From Pascua guehoae (Eukaryota > Basidiomycota > Tremellomycetes > Trichosporonales > Trichosporonaceae): DNA of 64,000 bases. Below the pieces are notes generated by a model. That model saw nothing but the letters and a program-made list of their open reading frames with translations. It had not been told where the DNA came from and did no database searches. The DNA lies in NCBI GenBank assembly GCA_001600415.1, contig BCJX01000005.1, positions 1,217,780-1,281,779 on the forward strand, given 5' to 3'. Shown here piece after piece: positions 10,402 to 22,750 of the stretch (position 1 is the stretch's first letter; each line of letters starts with the position of its first letter). The position numbers and the translations under genes are program-made.

Positions 10402-13400
10402 GCCGCATGCGGGGAGCTAGATGCCAGCAATGGATGCCGAGGATCGGGGATTGTTGCGGGTGATAGACCTCGCTTCCGCTCAAGGCCTCTTCGGCTCGCT
10501 GGCCATTGCCCCAGGGCTGTGAGGCTCGCACTTGAGCATCACATGTACTCTTGTTAGACACTACGAAGCGCATGGCGTGGCGCTTGGCGGCTGCCTACTG
10601 GAATGCTACATTATACATTTGGGGATCCAAGATGGATGGCAGCGTGCCTGAATCGGTGACGTAGAGTGCTGTGCTATTCATGGCACTACTTGGTACTGTC
10701 TAAGTTTGCAGCCAGCGCTGTGGTGAGTGTTGTGGCGATGCCCTACAGGCTGTGAGACATGCGTAGATGAGGGTGCAGATGGTAGTGCACAACTCAGACG
10801 CCAAAGTGTGCGGAGGTGTTGCGCAGAGGTATCTTGTGGTCGTTACGAGCATGCGAGGCACGGCCGTGTGGGCGTGGGACCGTGAGATTGTCATGTCTTG
10901 TCATGTCGTCATGTGTGACCCAGAGGCATGTGGAACCGAGAGGCACCTGCATCCACGCATTACGAGTATGGTGCCGAGGAACAACCAAGGTTCGGGGTCA
11001 CCACCCCATTTTCTCTGAATGCCGCGGCACGTGGCCGCAGTGAACGACCGGCGCTCGTGCCGATCGGACCGCTTGCTGTCAGCTGCCGCATGTTGATCAC
11101 CTGCACTCACAGCATCATCGCCAGCCAATCTTCCGCTGGAGACGCCGAGCCCAGGTTCCGAAGACCCGAAGACGCTCTTCGGGTTCTCCTCGGGCTTGCC
11201 TGACCATGGTAGCTCCACATCGCTCCGCGCCCAATGCCGTATACAAGCCCCTATTCGAGTCTGTCCCAAGTACCTGCGAAATGAGCGGAAAGCGTAAACG
11301 CGAGGGAAGATGCAGTTCCCTGAATTGAACTGTTGGCAGGAGAGGCAGAGGTTGCCAGCATTACCGGTACACGGTTCCTGACGGTCGTGTAACAGCATTA
11401 AACACAAGGCCTGATCTCATTTGACAGAAATGTGGAAACACTATTATTTTCTTCCTTGCGGGAAACATTTGGAAAGCGTCTTCGAAATGTCTGTGGTGAC
11501 ACATGGGCACAGACTGTGTTTCCTTTACATGGATTCTGCTTTTCATCCGTATCCGGTCGCATGGTCGCATGCATTTAGTCAGAAACACCACCACCAGGCC
11601 AAGCTGCAACCAACAAAGTAGTCCGTAGCGGCCACAGTGTCCGTTGCCCGCTTGTGTTGCTCCCTGCGCTACGGCCAGGGCGGCACGGAGAGGCGTCCTT
11701 GCTTCCCTGCCATGTTGGTGTGGCGGATCGCGAGGCTCGCTCGGCGTGGGATGTGCACCCTGCCGAGCCACCGTAGCGGCGTCCTCCGAATCGCTACAAA
11801 CAAGAGTGGAAATCGGCGCTCGATCCGGCCACAAGCGAAGCCGGTGACCTGTATAGGATCTTCTGAGAAGCTGAGAAGGCTGAGGTTGAGTACCGCAGCC
11901 ACATCATCTGAATCTTGGCTGGCTAATCAGCAGATCCTCGTATTCTCTCCTCCACAGCTCGCAACGCATACCTCCGCGTCGGAGGCGGCGTGTGGGGGAA
12001 GGTTGGATCAACATCACATGAACTGGCCACAGTCAAAAGTCGCATACCTCGGATCAGGGAGGCGGCGCCGAGGGTAACGATTCATGGGTGGTGACACTGG
12101 CTGGCCGACGAGAAAGGCGCAAAGCAAGTCTTGGGTCCGATCAACAACAGGCCAACTATTATTGGCGCCCCGCGCGCCACGGCCATCCTTCCCTATGCGC
12201 CACGAGGGGGCGACCCTACCCCTCCGCACTGTGCCCCGCCACGGCGCCCCTTGACAGCTTGCGTCAGTCTCACGATGCAGAGATGCATGGCCATGTGCTT
12301 CCGTGGGTGGAATCTGGCGCGTATCGGGGCTGTGCAGATGCATACAGATCGTGTGTAGCCAAGTGAGCCAAGCTGTACGGTTGCGACGGATTACCGGAAG
12401 CTGTGCTGTTCGCACCTGCTTGATGACACGAGTACACGAGCTTGTTCCCCAATGGCCTGTGTTTAGTTTGAGCTTGCATGGAGGGTTAGATTGCCTAATG
12501 CAATGTGGCACCGACAAAAGGACCACACAAGGCACAACAACTGAACAAGACCATGCCACGCACGGCCGGGCCGTCATCTGGTTGGTTCCTGAATTCCTGA
12601 CAACCCCTGCCCCGCGTGGATCGGTCGGTCCCACATTTACAAACGTCCACCGTCTGTAGGCCCTTGCTCACTGGGATCACTGGGGCCTCCGACCTGGTTG
12701 CCACAGGGGCGAGCGATGGGCGGTGCAGGAAGCTCTGTTGGATCTGTCGTCTTGTTTCCCTGTCAGTGTGTGTTTGGGTTGAGTGTACACTACTGTACTT
12801 TGACGGGCAGAAGCACAATGTACGTCAGCCGTCTGCAGTGTATGAGCCCAAAATAAAAAGGGTACTACACTGGACAGGGCGCGACAAGTGTAGGCGCTAA
12901 GGGAAAAAGGAAGCCGCAATCAACCGAAGCTAAACAGACCAAACATTGCATCTGGTATTATTGCCTTTGTTTGCGTTGACCTGATTTGCCGGCGACAGTT
13001 TCCTCGGCCACACCACCTTTGGGAAAGGCGGCCCGTGCCCTCGTTACCTGTACCTGGCTGTGGGCGGGCGGCCTCTGGACCCTTTGGCTGGTTTGAGCAA
13101 AAAAGTACTACTGTAGTGGCTCGGTGCTTCCCGCAGTCGGCATGCTCGGCACTAGGTACGGCATGACGCGCCTACGTCTGCCTTCTCTTAGCTAGCCAGT
13201 TGCCCGGCTTGGCCCTGGCCCTGATCCACGCCCTGGCTCTCGCGTCGCTCGGAAGGAAGGAAGGATGATCGTGCGCCCAAAACACTGGGCAGCCTGGGCA
13301 TTGGGCATTGGCAGGTCGAGTTGTCCGTTGACCGTTGGCCGTTGACCGTCGAGCCCCCCGTTGGCCGTGGGTGGTTGGTGCTGCGCCCGAATGCCCGTCG

Positions 13401-13734
13401 TCGTCCCCTTCCCCCGCCCACCCAGACCTTTCCCCACGTTCTCTCCCCTCCGTCGCCCCTTTAAGATCTCTGCACTGCTTCTCTCTTCTTCTCTCTCAAC
13501 ACCTTCCGATCATCCTTCTATAACGCCAACTAACCACTGCACACACTGCATTCTCTCGACTCTCGGCCTCACGTTCCCGTAGTCACATCCGCCTCGTCTT
13601 CCCCCGCCATCGCCACGACCCGCTCCGCTCGACGTATATAATCACCTCGTCCCGCATCTGCATTCTCGCCATCGCCCCATCGCCTTCCCCGCCTCCCCCG
13701 TAGCCACTACCAACAGACCAGCACCATAATCACA
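10402..13734. other. 3.3-kb intergenic region without convincing gene
   Basis: Scattered ORFs on both strands (longest about 207 codons, complement 12634-12014) lack family motifs and coherent splice partners. The last 300 bp are pyrimidine-rich and contain a TATA box, so they are the deacetylase promoter and leader. The remainder could hold long regulatory DNA or a non-coding RNA; none can be recognised. Confidence 0.5.
13635..13640 (+). promoter_or_regulatory. TATA box of the deacetylase gene
   Basis: TATATA followed by AT lies 95-100 bp upstream of the ATG, flanked by C/T-rich sequence typical of a strongly expressed fungal gene leader. Confidence 0.5.
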
Positions 13735-15037
13735 ATGTTCGGCTTCACTCGCATCGCTGCCTTTGCTGCCCTCGCCAGCCTCGTCGCCGCCGACCCCTGC
13801 CCCGGTGAGACCGAGGTCATCCAGAACTGCAAGAACAATGGCCAGGTCGCTCTCACCTTTGACGGTACGTTTGGTTGCTCGTCATGCTGGCCGCCTTGGC
13901 GCCAAGATGGCAGTGCACCGCTGACGACGCAGACGGCCCCTACCTCTGGGAGCGCGACATTGTCGCCGACTTGGGCGGCTCCAAGGCCACCTTCTTCCTC
14001 AACGTGAGTATTCGTGTCCCCTTCCTTGGGTCACCGGCCGTGGCTCGTGTGCTTTACCCACACCGCTGGGGTCTTGGCCCAAGCCGTTCATTCTCCTTTA
14101 CTCGTCGCTCCGGCGTGTTGGGTCTTGGACACCAGAAGACACCACGGTATCACTTTTCCAACCACGACTTTTTCCACCCATGAACATTGCCGACAATGAA
14201 CCTTACCTCCATGAACCTTCCCTCGGACCCGTGCCTGGGGTTGCTGTTGCTATTGTTGCATTGCAACATGGTTCCGAGACAACCGCGTTGTCCGCCACCC
14301 CACATTTTCCCTCCTCCCCTCCTTGATCTAAACGTCAAGCACCCTCATCTTCCATCACACCCACCTTCCCCCGTTCCCCGACCGGGACGCTGACGCCCAG
14401 GGTGACAACTACGGCTGCATCTACGACCACGCCGACGTCATGCTTGACCTTTACCACGGCGGTCACACTCTCGGCTCGCACACCTGGTCGCACGCCGACA
14501 TTACCACCCTCTCGCGCGACCAGTTCCACGCCGAGCTCGAGAAGGTCGAGCAGGCGTTCATCAAGATTCTTGGTGTCAAGCCCCTCTACTTCCGCCCCCC
14601 TTACGGCAACTACAACCAGCAGTCGCTCGAGGTCCTCGCTGAGCGTGGCTACAAGAGTGAGTCCAGTCGCGGCCGGATTGAGTGGTTCGAGTGTAGACGA
14701 ATACCTCGAAACCATGCCCCCACTTGTCTATTCCATCACTAACCATGCAGAGCTCTTCATGTGGACCGACGACACCGAGGACGCCAACGGCGCGTCTGTC
14801 TCGTTCTCCAAGCAGGTCATGGACCAGGTTGTTTCCAAGTACCCCGCGCCCCGCATGGTGCTCTCGCACAGCACGGTCGCGACCACTTCCTCGGACGTCA
14901 TGAAGTACGCCATCCCCAAGCTCAAGTCGGCCGGTTACAACCTCGTTGCCGTCGACACCTGCCTCGGCTCCTCGGGCGAGTGGCCCTACGTCTGGGTTGG
15001 CAACCCCGGCTCGCGCGACAGCACGTGGAAGTGCTAA
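13735..15037 (+). CDS. Secreted polysaccharide (chitin) deacetylase, NodB/CE4 domain
   Basis: Removes N-acetyl groups from chitin or chitooligosaccharides at the cell surface. Four exons: 13735-13864, 13933-14003, 14401-14656, 14751-15037; 247 aa, the size of single-domain fungal chitin deacetylases. The first 19 residues form a signal peptide (FAALASLVAA before DPCPGE). All CE4 motifs are present: TFDDG (base Asp and metal Asp), SHTWSHAD (metal His pair), RPPYGNYNQQ, the WTDDTED block and VLSHST (catalytic His). The protein ends WKC with no GPI-anchor tail, so it should be freely secreted, unlike the anchored cryptococcal enzymes. Intron 2 is long (397 nt). Alternative substrates such as xylan cannot be excluded. 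Confidence 0.92.
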
Positions 15038-16246
15038 GCGCGAAAGCGCTTTTTCTTCGGGCGCCGCCTCGGACACCTGCACCTGCCGTCCCGTCTTCTG
15101 ACTGGAGGCCGCAAACGCCACCCGAGGCGTCCCCCCCAAACCCACCCCGCGCAACTGTTTCTCACAAGACTCTTCCCCTGCGCAGGGGACCCTGCTCGTG
15201 TGCTCGAGCAGACGTTTGATTTCATGGACACTACAGCACTGAACAATCATGGACAATGGCATTCTAGCCACCTCTCTCATCCCCCGTATCCTGTCTCATA
15301 TACTTTCTCAGTACATGGCCAGCCTCGTAATGTGCATATCATGCATCCTTAGGCAGGAAAAGTGGCAGCTGGGAGGTGTGAGGGGAGAGCGAGGCCAGGA
15401 GGGAGCAGGTACACTGGGCTCAACCCGGCTCGACACCCAGACCCACCACAGTGCGGACCCAAACCATTGCAACCAGAATAGTCGGCCAATTGTCGAACAT
15501 GACCTGCTCACGATGAGCGCGGCCGCGCTCGAGCACGGTGGCATTCCTCGTGCGCCCAATCGCCCACTTTGTCTGTCTCCAATCTCCCCTCATCCCTGTG
15601 GCACGGTCCGCGATCCGCAGTGCGCAGTGTAGCACGTCGCCACTTTCGATCAGCCTAACTTGGACAAATGCCAAGCAATCGAGCTGCGCAAAAAAGGCCG
15701 CCCAACTTGGTCCCTGCCGTCGAGTAACGATGACACGATCAAGCGAGCCGTGCATGCCGTGTGTCGATGCCCGTACATCAATGCCCGGCAATCTGGCGAG
15801 CGAACGGGCAAGCAAGGCAAGCAAGGCGCCGTACACTGTCGCCCTAACCACCGCCCATACGCCCCCGCGCACCCCGCATCCCCCCTCCCCCTCCCCTTGC
15901 CCACGACCATCAGTTGTACTGTACCCGCGCACACGCCTACCAACAGCACGAGCCCCATTTATACCCATCGACATCAACAGTCGCACGAGCCCAGCGCCCC
16001 GTGCCCCCGCCTAATGTCTAGCCGACACAAACCCCACCCAGCCAAAGCACGAGCCCGCTGTGCCTCTTTGTCTACTCAATCTCCTTTGTCCAGGCGCCAC
16101 CGGTGCCACGGCGCCACATTCTGCCCCCCCGCCCTTTTACCTCGCCACAACCTGGCGCGATGCCCGTGGGGGCACGCAGGCACGATTCAAGGGACCCCGA
16201 CTGATTTCTTTTGCTCGATTCCTCCTTGTCTCGCGCCTCGCCTCAT

Positions 16247-16291
16247 TTGTTTTGGTTATTTGTTTTGTTTTGTTTTGTTTGTTTTGTTTTC
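16247..16291. repeat. (TTTTG)n microsatellite
   Basis: About eight TTTTG or TTTG units in imperfect tandem inside otherwise GC-rich DNA. Confidence 0.85.
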
Positions 16292-17041
16292 TGTGTGTCC
16301 GAGATTACAGTATTTGTCCTCTGAATATCAGATAGGTTGGCCTGTGCGCAAGACGCAATTGCCCCCTCTGACCGACGCCGTCGGACCCGTTTACAGAGAC
16401 TGTCAACGCATCGCATCCGACCTGCGTGCGTGGCCATGCGTGGGTTATCTCTTGGCTAGCTGCCAACCGCTAGCAGGCTAGCAGGCTTGGCGACGAGGCT
16501 GCGTACCCGTACCCACTCGACCAACATGTCCGGTACTGTACGACCCACCACTGATGCCCAGACGCCAAGCCCCCATTCTGCTGGCTCCACAGACCACGGC
16601 CCAGGGCCCACGGCGCGTACTGTACCACCCACGCGACGGAATGTGCACGTGCCCATTTTCGATCTGGATGCTGGAATGAGCCATGAGCATTCCGAGGGTC
16701 GAGGCACGAGAACTGCTGGCTCCATGACAGATTCCGTCTTGGGCTGTGGGGGTTGGGGTGCAACAAAAGGGCCTGCTAAATGGTGCCGTGAACGCCGTCA
16801 AGCTTCAAGAGACGGAAATCACATGTTCTGCACAGCCCAGAGGGCTGGGTGATCGTGTAGACTGGGCGAGGCGGGCAAGTGACGTCGTGCAGACTGAGAC
16901 TGCCACTTCTTGGGCACGACACTGTCATTGTGTAACTGAGGCTGGACCTGTTGGGCCGACTACTTCGGCAGACCAACCACGCGAAACGGTACTCGTGCAT
17001 GCAACAGGAAATAAGACAAATGGACACGGAAAGAGAGAGAG

Positions 17042-17060
17042 AAAAAAAAAAAAAAAAAAA
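17042..17060. repeat. A19 homopolymer preceded by GA repeats
   Basis: A run of 19 adenines directly follows an (AG)n stretch at about 17032-17041. It is within 300 bp of the 3' end of the minus-strand gene at 17302 but is not an obvious signal. Confidence 0.85.
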
Positions 17061-17301
17061 GAGTCGTACAACAGGACCAGACGGGTGTCGAGTGCTGCAG
17101 AACCGGGCAGCGGCTGGTGCACAAACGTGCAGTTTTGCGCAAACGGTGGTGGTGAATAAACGGCCGGGCTGGGAAGCGAAAACAGAGCCTCGGTGGACGG
17201 TGGGGCTAGACGCGGTCGGGACGGTCGGGACGGGTCTTGTCAGTGGTCATGAATGCGATCATGCAATGTCGACGTCGATGTGTCTGGTATAATGGATGGT
17301 A

Positions 17302-19353
17302 TTAAATGTCGTCAAAGTCGAGAAAGCGCTCGCCCTCTTCGCTGTCGTCTGCGGCAAACGTGAATACTGGGGCGGGGGGGAGCGTATGGTTGCGGTGTGG
17401 GCGGGCGTGTGTTGGGGTATCGGCGAGCGCTTGTGCATACGTGTACGTGTGTGAGCGTGAGGGGCGTTTCGGGGCCGTGTCGACGTGCGGGTGCACGAGG
17501 TGCTGGTACTTGTCGCCGCTGCTGTGGGTGCTGTGGCTGCGTGTGCTGCTGGCTGTGCTGCTGCGCCGTCCGAGCGAGGAGAGTGACTCGACCGAGGTGG
17601 TCGGGCTCACCGTGCCGTGGTCGCTGACGAGGGACCCGGGCGAGGATGCAAGTGGTGGCGATGTTGGTGTGGGACAGTCGAGGCGGATAGACGCGGGGCG
17701 GCCGCGTGTCGAGTGCGAGAGCGACTGGGAGCGCGCGACAAGTGCAGTGGGTTCCTGGACTGAGCCGCGGCGGCTGCGCGTCGTTGCTGGTTCGAGCATG
17801 GACAACGTTGACCCGCGCCGGCTGCGTGGCGGGTGGGGTCCAAAGTCGGTCCCGACAGTGACCATGGACAGCTGGGTGGGCTGGCGGAGACGCGATGTCG
17901 TCGGCCGCTGGTCCTGGATGAGCAGGAGGGCGTCCGGACCCGACCCCGCACTGGACCGTAGACGGATGCGGCGCGTCGGCGTCGGCGACAGTGGTGGCGC
18001 CACATGGTGCGAGCTCGTCGTGGGCGTGCTGCTCCCAGGCGTCTGTGGGGTATGTGGTGTCCCTCGTGGGGTGCGCTTTGGCGTCCCGTGCCCTGGGGTC
18101 GCGTGCGTGCTGTGTGGGGTCTGGGGCAGTGGGGAGAGGGGAGTAGCAAATGTTGCAGAGGGCTGCAGCGATGGCGACGACGCGCGGGCCGCCGCCAGAG
18201 GATCGAGCTCGCTCAGGGTCCGGAGCCGAGCACGCAGGTGGTCACTCGGGGCCGCCATCATCGAGTGGGAGCGTGTGCGCGGTGACGCTAGGGCCGCCAC
18301 GGGCTCCTGAGACCATGTCGCAAGGGCCGCAATGTCGGACACGGACACTGATGCTGGTACGGGCGCGGGGGCGGGCGAGCCAGTGTTTGAGCGGTCGGGC
18401 AGCAGACCCTTGAGGCTGCTAACACTGTTACCTCGTGAGCGGCCGCCTGGGCCGCCCAGGCGCGAAATGCGGTGCCCAGAGAATGAAATGGACGAGCGGT
18501 GCAACCGAGTGGGCAGCACAGACGTGCTCGTGTAACCGCTCGAAGACGACGCGACGCTCGAAACCGACGCGACTGTCACCGACGACTGTGCGCGGCGTCT
18601 ACATGTGACGGTGGGTGGTGCAGGCAGCGCTGGCTCGATCCACGACCGGCGATCGCCGGCGGCTGGGGGGAACTGTTGTGGACCTGTCGAGCGTGTCGAC
18701 GAGTGCGACGTCTGTGGCCGGTGGTGCGGGCGGTACTCTGTGCGCTCGCCACGGGGTGAGCCATCATTCTCCTCGAGTGTCTCGAGGCAGGACAGCGACA
18801 CGGTGGACGCAGACGACCGGAGGTGATCAAAGGCAAGTGGTGGCGGGCCCATGGGTAGTGGTGGAGCCGTCGACGGGCGGGAAGCCACACTGCTGTGCGA
18901 CCTGCGGTGTGCCGGGCGAGTTGGCGCCGTGTGCATGTCAAAGGATCGTGTGCGGATCGGCCGCCACGCTCCTGTTCCATCGTGTGCAGACGCGCGAGGG
19001 GGCAGCGTCGACACTGGGGTCGACCCCGGTGTGGCCCCCGAGACTTCGACCGCGGGTGCAAAGTCGACAGGAGCGTTGAGCGACGATGTGCGGTGTGCGA
19101 GTGCCGACGCTTCGAGGGGAGCAGCGGTTGGTGGGTGTGTTGGGAACGCCGTGACTGGGAGAGGAGGGAGGGTAGGCAGCCGCGAGTCGGGCTGTGCGCG
19201 ACGTATGGGCGACGACGGACATGACGCCGACGAGCGCGACGACGGGCGCGAGGGTGGGTAAAAGACCTGGGGCGATGTGTCGAGAAAGTCGAGCATGCCC
19301 GACATGCCCGAGGGGAGGCTCGGCAGGCTCGGAAGATTGAACCTGCCGACCAT
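17302..19353 (-). CDS. Ser/Pro/Arg/Thr-rich protein of unknown function, single exon
   Basis: One uninterrupted 683-codon frame with a good start context (GCCATGG). I do not recognise it. The N-terminus MVGRFNLPSLPSLPSG is followed by disordered Ser-, Pro-, Thr- and Arg-rich sequence with many RS, SP and TP dipeptides (for example RRGSTLS, TRSRRGS), consistent with heavy phosphorylation. There is no predicted membrane segment or signal peptide. It ends acidic (DDSEEGERFLDFDDI), a short motif resembling an interaction peptide. The lack of introns is unusual in this window. The codon pattern (third-position G/C, no stop over 2 kb) argues for a real gene, but the antisense frame is also long in part, so RNA support matters. 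Confidence 0.7.
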   Translation of the reverse strand: MVGRFNLPSLPSLPSGMSGMLDFLDTSPQVFYPPSRPSSRSSASCPSSPIRRAQPDSRLPTLPPLPVTAFPTHPPTAAPLEASALAHRTSSLNAPVDFAPAVEVSGATPGSTPVSTLPPRASAHDGTGAWRPIRTRSFDMHTAPTRPAHRRSHSSVASRPSTAPPLPMGPPPLAFDHLRSSASTVSLSCLETLEENDGSPRGERTEYRPHHRPQTSHSSTRSTGPQQFPPAAGDRRSWIEPALPAPPTVTCRRRAQSSVTVASVSSVASSSSGYTSTSVLPTRLHRSSISFSGHRISRLGGPGGRSRGNSVSSLKGLLPDRSNTGSPAPAPVPASVSVSDIAALATWSQEPVAALASPRTRSHSMMAAPSDHLRARLRTLSELDPLAAARASSPSLQPSATFATPLSPLPQTPHSTHATPGHGTPKRTPRGTPHTPQTPGSSTPTTSSHHVAPPLSPTPTRRIRLRSSAGSGPDALLLIQDQRPTTSRLRQPTQLSMVTVGTDFGPHPPRSRRGSTLSMLEPATTRSRRGSVQEPTALVARSQSLSHSTRGRPASIRLDCPTPTSPPLASSPGSLVSDHGTVSPTTSVESLSSLGRRSSTASSTRSHSTHSSGDKYQHLVHPHVDTAPKRPSRSHTYTYAQALADTPTHARPHRNHTLPPAPVFTFAADDSEEGERFLDFDDI

Positions 19354-22300
19354 GGCGAGGTTGTCTGGTGTCGAGGTGGGACGAGGTCCTTTGTGGGACG
19401 AGAAAAAAGTTTGAAAGGCGTTTACACTAGCGCTACTAGCTCGTAGAGACTAGCGCGTGGTCGGTTGGGAGGCGGACAGGTGGGTCCACTGGAGGTTGGG
19501 GTTTGCGGTGGTGCGTGGGTGCGCCTTGGATATGAGCAATGGCGGGAACCGGTGTAGAGGTGACTGGGAAGAGCAGACAGTTGGGGTACAGTTGAGAAAG
19601 TGTGTTGTTGAAGACAAGAGTGTAGAGTATTTGCGTAGTGGACAGGATGGACAGAGCGGGGCAGTAGGGAACAGCCAGGACAGGAAATGGCAATGGCGAG
19701 GGGACGTGCGCAGGACCGTGCGACAATCCACCACAGTGGCAACCACAACCAACCGCCGTCGAGTGCTTGTCGAGGAGCAAGTGGAGTGGCGGGCGGGGTA
19801 GTGTGGAGCGTCTCGGCGCTGTCGGCGGGGAGGGTGACGAGGGGACGACGAGGGGATGATCGTTGGGAGCCAGCGACAATCCGACGAGTGGGGCCGGTTG
19901 GGACGGCGCTTCAAGCGCAATGGGTACGGTGGTGGCGCGTCAATGTCTCGGGGGGGGGGAGTCGACGATGGCGTCCAGAGTCTCTGTGGTGTTACAGTTT
20001 CGGTCGAGTGCAAAGTGGAATATCCAGAGTTTGGTGGTGACGGCGGGTTTGGAGGTCTGTGCGGCAACAGGGGGATGGCGTACCAGGGGGTGGGTTATAC
20101 CGGAGGGGTACTCGTTCGAGTCGTCCAAAGGAAGAGGAGGCGGGAGGGAGAAGAGCAAGGGGGGGAGGGATAGGAAAGAATAGATGTAGGTGAATGCGGT
20201 GTGGGCCTCCGACTTGCAGAGGTCGGTGGAGAAGAGAAGAATGCGGGGGGGAGAGCGACGATGCGATGCCGATGCGCGGTGCAGATGTCTGTTTGTAACG
20301 AGTGGAGTGGAGTTTGTAGAGTTTGTTGGTGCGACGGCGGCGAGCCGTGAGAGTGCGGCGAGTGCGAGAAACGAGCGTGCGAGCGAGCGTTTGGCAAGAT
20401 GGTGATGTGCGCGTGATCAGAAGTGTGTGAACAAGTGTGCCAGACGACGGCTGGTCACAGGTCGGTCACTGCGCTGTCGTGTTGGTATGGTGTCTTGAGA
20501 ATTATATGGATGGCGAGCGCGGGGCGGGCGGTGGGGTGGTGTGGTGCGCGGCCGCGCATCTGGCTACGGTACGTACCTCGTCCCTCGTCTGTCACACGTT
20601 ACGAACCGAGCGAGCCTGGGCTGGAGCCTGGGCTGGTAGTCAGGAAGGCAGCGATCATGGAATGAACAGACCTGCAGACGTGCACCCGCAGGGCCGTAGA
20701 GGGCAACGTGTGCGAGGAGGGGGGAGGAGGGGGGAAGGGGGAGGAGACAGGGGAGAGTTGGAGCCCTCCCTTTGTGAGCAATGTCCTCTGCGCTTATCCC
20801 CGCCACAGGGGCCCATCGGACGCCGGACGTGCACAGCAGAGAGAGAGAGTAGTCGCTCATCAAGGGGGAAGAAGGGGGTTGTGGAGCGGCGTGCAGGACG
20901 AGTGAGAGTAAGAGTAAGGTGTACTGGTCTGTGGGTAGAGTCGACTGTGCGAGGGGTATGAAACAAGTGTTTGGTTCCAAAGTGACCAGCAGTCTCATCC
21001 CACGGGCTCAAACGACAAAGGCAATTTCCTGCCAGCGCAAAACCGGCCAATGGACAGAGGCCGTCGAGCGCATTCGAGGGCAGTGTACGTAGTGTACACG
21101 GGCAGTGTACGTAGGTGCATTGCATTCAGGCAGTGGCAGCTGGGCCAGGGTAAACCGCCCCCCATCTGAATTTAGACAGCCCAGGGCAACGACCAGTCGA
21201 CAAACTGGTACTCGAGGCACAAGGCCTGCTCTCCTTGCACCCCTCGCACAGCCAACACCCAACACCCAAGGAGGCAGCACAGCCCTCTCGCTGCACCGCC
21301 TGCATGCACTAGAGCACCGCAGCCCCCATTGGCTCGACGATATTACGATCGCCCGCCGCCGTGACGCACTGGCGTCACCGATCATAATGTCACCGAGTCG
21401 AGCGACGAGCGCGACACGTCCATCGAGCACTTGTTGGTCGGGCCAGACCGACGCTCCGAATGACGACGGGGCGGGGACTTTTGCCTGCCTTGATGTGGAC
21501 TGCCCATGAGTCATGCATGTCATGACGACAAAACCTCCTATACTTGCATGCATCGTGTCTGTAGGCAGGAAGCAAGTCGAGGCAAGTAGAGGCTTCTGTC
21601 CGGCCCAGTGCTCCGAACCACCAATGTCCCCGACTCCCCCGTCCCCCGTCCCGAGTCTCCGTCCCGAGTCCCCGAGTCCCCGACTCCTCAAGCCCCCCAG
21701 TCGGGATACGATAGGCCCACCAACATGACGGCTGCCCTAGCATAGCACTAAGACCCAAGGCAGTGCGGTACTCGTACTTCGGGGTCTGGGGGATGGGTAA
21801 CGAGGCACCGCCCAGTCGCCGAAAGTTGAAAGTTCAAGTCGGTGCTGGGCGTGCTGGGTTGGGTCCGCTACCGCTGCCGCGGCTGGACGGCCATTAGCCA
21901 TTAGACTTAGCTCGGTCGCCATGGACTCAAGCTACAGTAGAGTGTTGCAGGCGCTGGAATGGTGCCTCGTGCCCATGACACGCACGTTGGGTAAACGGTG
22001 CTGGAATCAACAGCATTGCGAATATGGAATCATGGCTGGCGGCTGCGTGGCGTGCAGGCGGGTGTCGTGTCATGTCTAAGGTCTGGCGTCTCGTGTCCCA
22101 TGTCCCATGTCCCATGTGTCCATGTGTACATGTGTCCATGATTCCATGATTCCATGTAATGTCCCCATGTGTCCCGCATGTGGCGTGCCGACGACGCCAA
22201 GTGTCACGCTCAGACCATGACACGCGACGCCACCCACATGGCTAGCACATAGCCTGCGGCGGCTGGTCGCCATCATCCCGCCCCATCCCGTCAATCTCGG

Positions 22301-22750
22301 CCAGCTCGACGCGCGCTATGCATAAAAATCAGTCTCGTCGGGGAGCGTCACGCCATGCGCGCATCCCTGCTCTTCCCATGACGACTAACGGCTAGCACCA
22401 GTGGTCCATTCCACACAGCACCTGACCCACGCCACACCTGCCTGCCGGCAGCGACATGGCTTGCATCTCTTCACAATGCTCACATCCATCGTTCGCTTCC
22501 TACACACGCCGCCTGATGCTGTGGGATGTACAATTACGCAGGATACTACAACTGCTCTCTTTTGGTTTTGGGGTGTGGGCAAAGGCCGAGTTTGGCGCAG
22601 GTGGATGGGAGGGGCGGGTCGGGAAGCCGCCCGCGGCATCCTATCGTGCGGGGTGGGTGGGGGAGGGGTGAAACGCCTGCAACTCGCGGCTTGCTTTACT
22701 TGCTTTGTGCTTGAATGGTTGTCAACGGTCGTCGTCGTCGTCGCCTTCTT
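19354..22750. other. 3.4-kb intergenic region upstream of the Ser/Pro-rich gene
   Basis: The proximal kilobase is strongly purine-biased on the plus strand (pyrimidine-rich leader for the minus-strand gene), which creates a 205-codon Pro/Ser/Arg frame (complement 20067-19450) that I regard as leader. Further on there are CATGTCCC-like tandem repeats and GTCCCGAGTC repeats near 21630-21690. No gene is recognised. Confidence 0.5.
22094..22171. repeat. Degenerate tandem repeat of CATGTCC/CATGTGTC units
   Basis: About ten imperfect 7-9 bp units built on CATGT, with a sub-block of CATGATTC. Probably simple-sequence expansion. Confidence 0.7.

Larger units (their letters stand above)
15038..17301. 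other. 2.3-kb intergenic region
   Basis: It lies between the 3' ends of two convergent genes. ORFs such as 15660-16481 are proline/serine/arginine shadows of GC-rich DNA with no family features. A TTTTG tract and an A19 run are listed separately. Nothing else is recognisable. Confidence 0.5.

Noticed and set aside
15660..16481. 273-codon plus-strand frame
   Set aside because: Low-complexity Pro/Arg/Cys composition, crosses a TTTTG microsatellite and has no homology-like motif.
17306..18310. 334-codon plus-strand frame
   Set aside because: Antisense to the Ser/Pro-rich gene; Arg/Gly/Val-rich shadow with no start context.
19450..20067. 205-codon Pro/Ser/Arg minus-strand frame upstream of the Ser/Pro-rich gene
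   Set aside because: Pyrimidine-rich leader produces Pro/Ser/His codons in any frame; no splice link to the main ORF was found.
22094..22171. Short regularly repeated units, considered as a CRISPR-like array
   Set aside because: Units are contiguous and degenerate without unique spacers, and the genome is eukaryotic.
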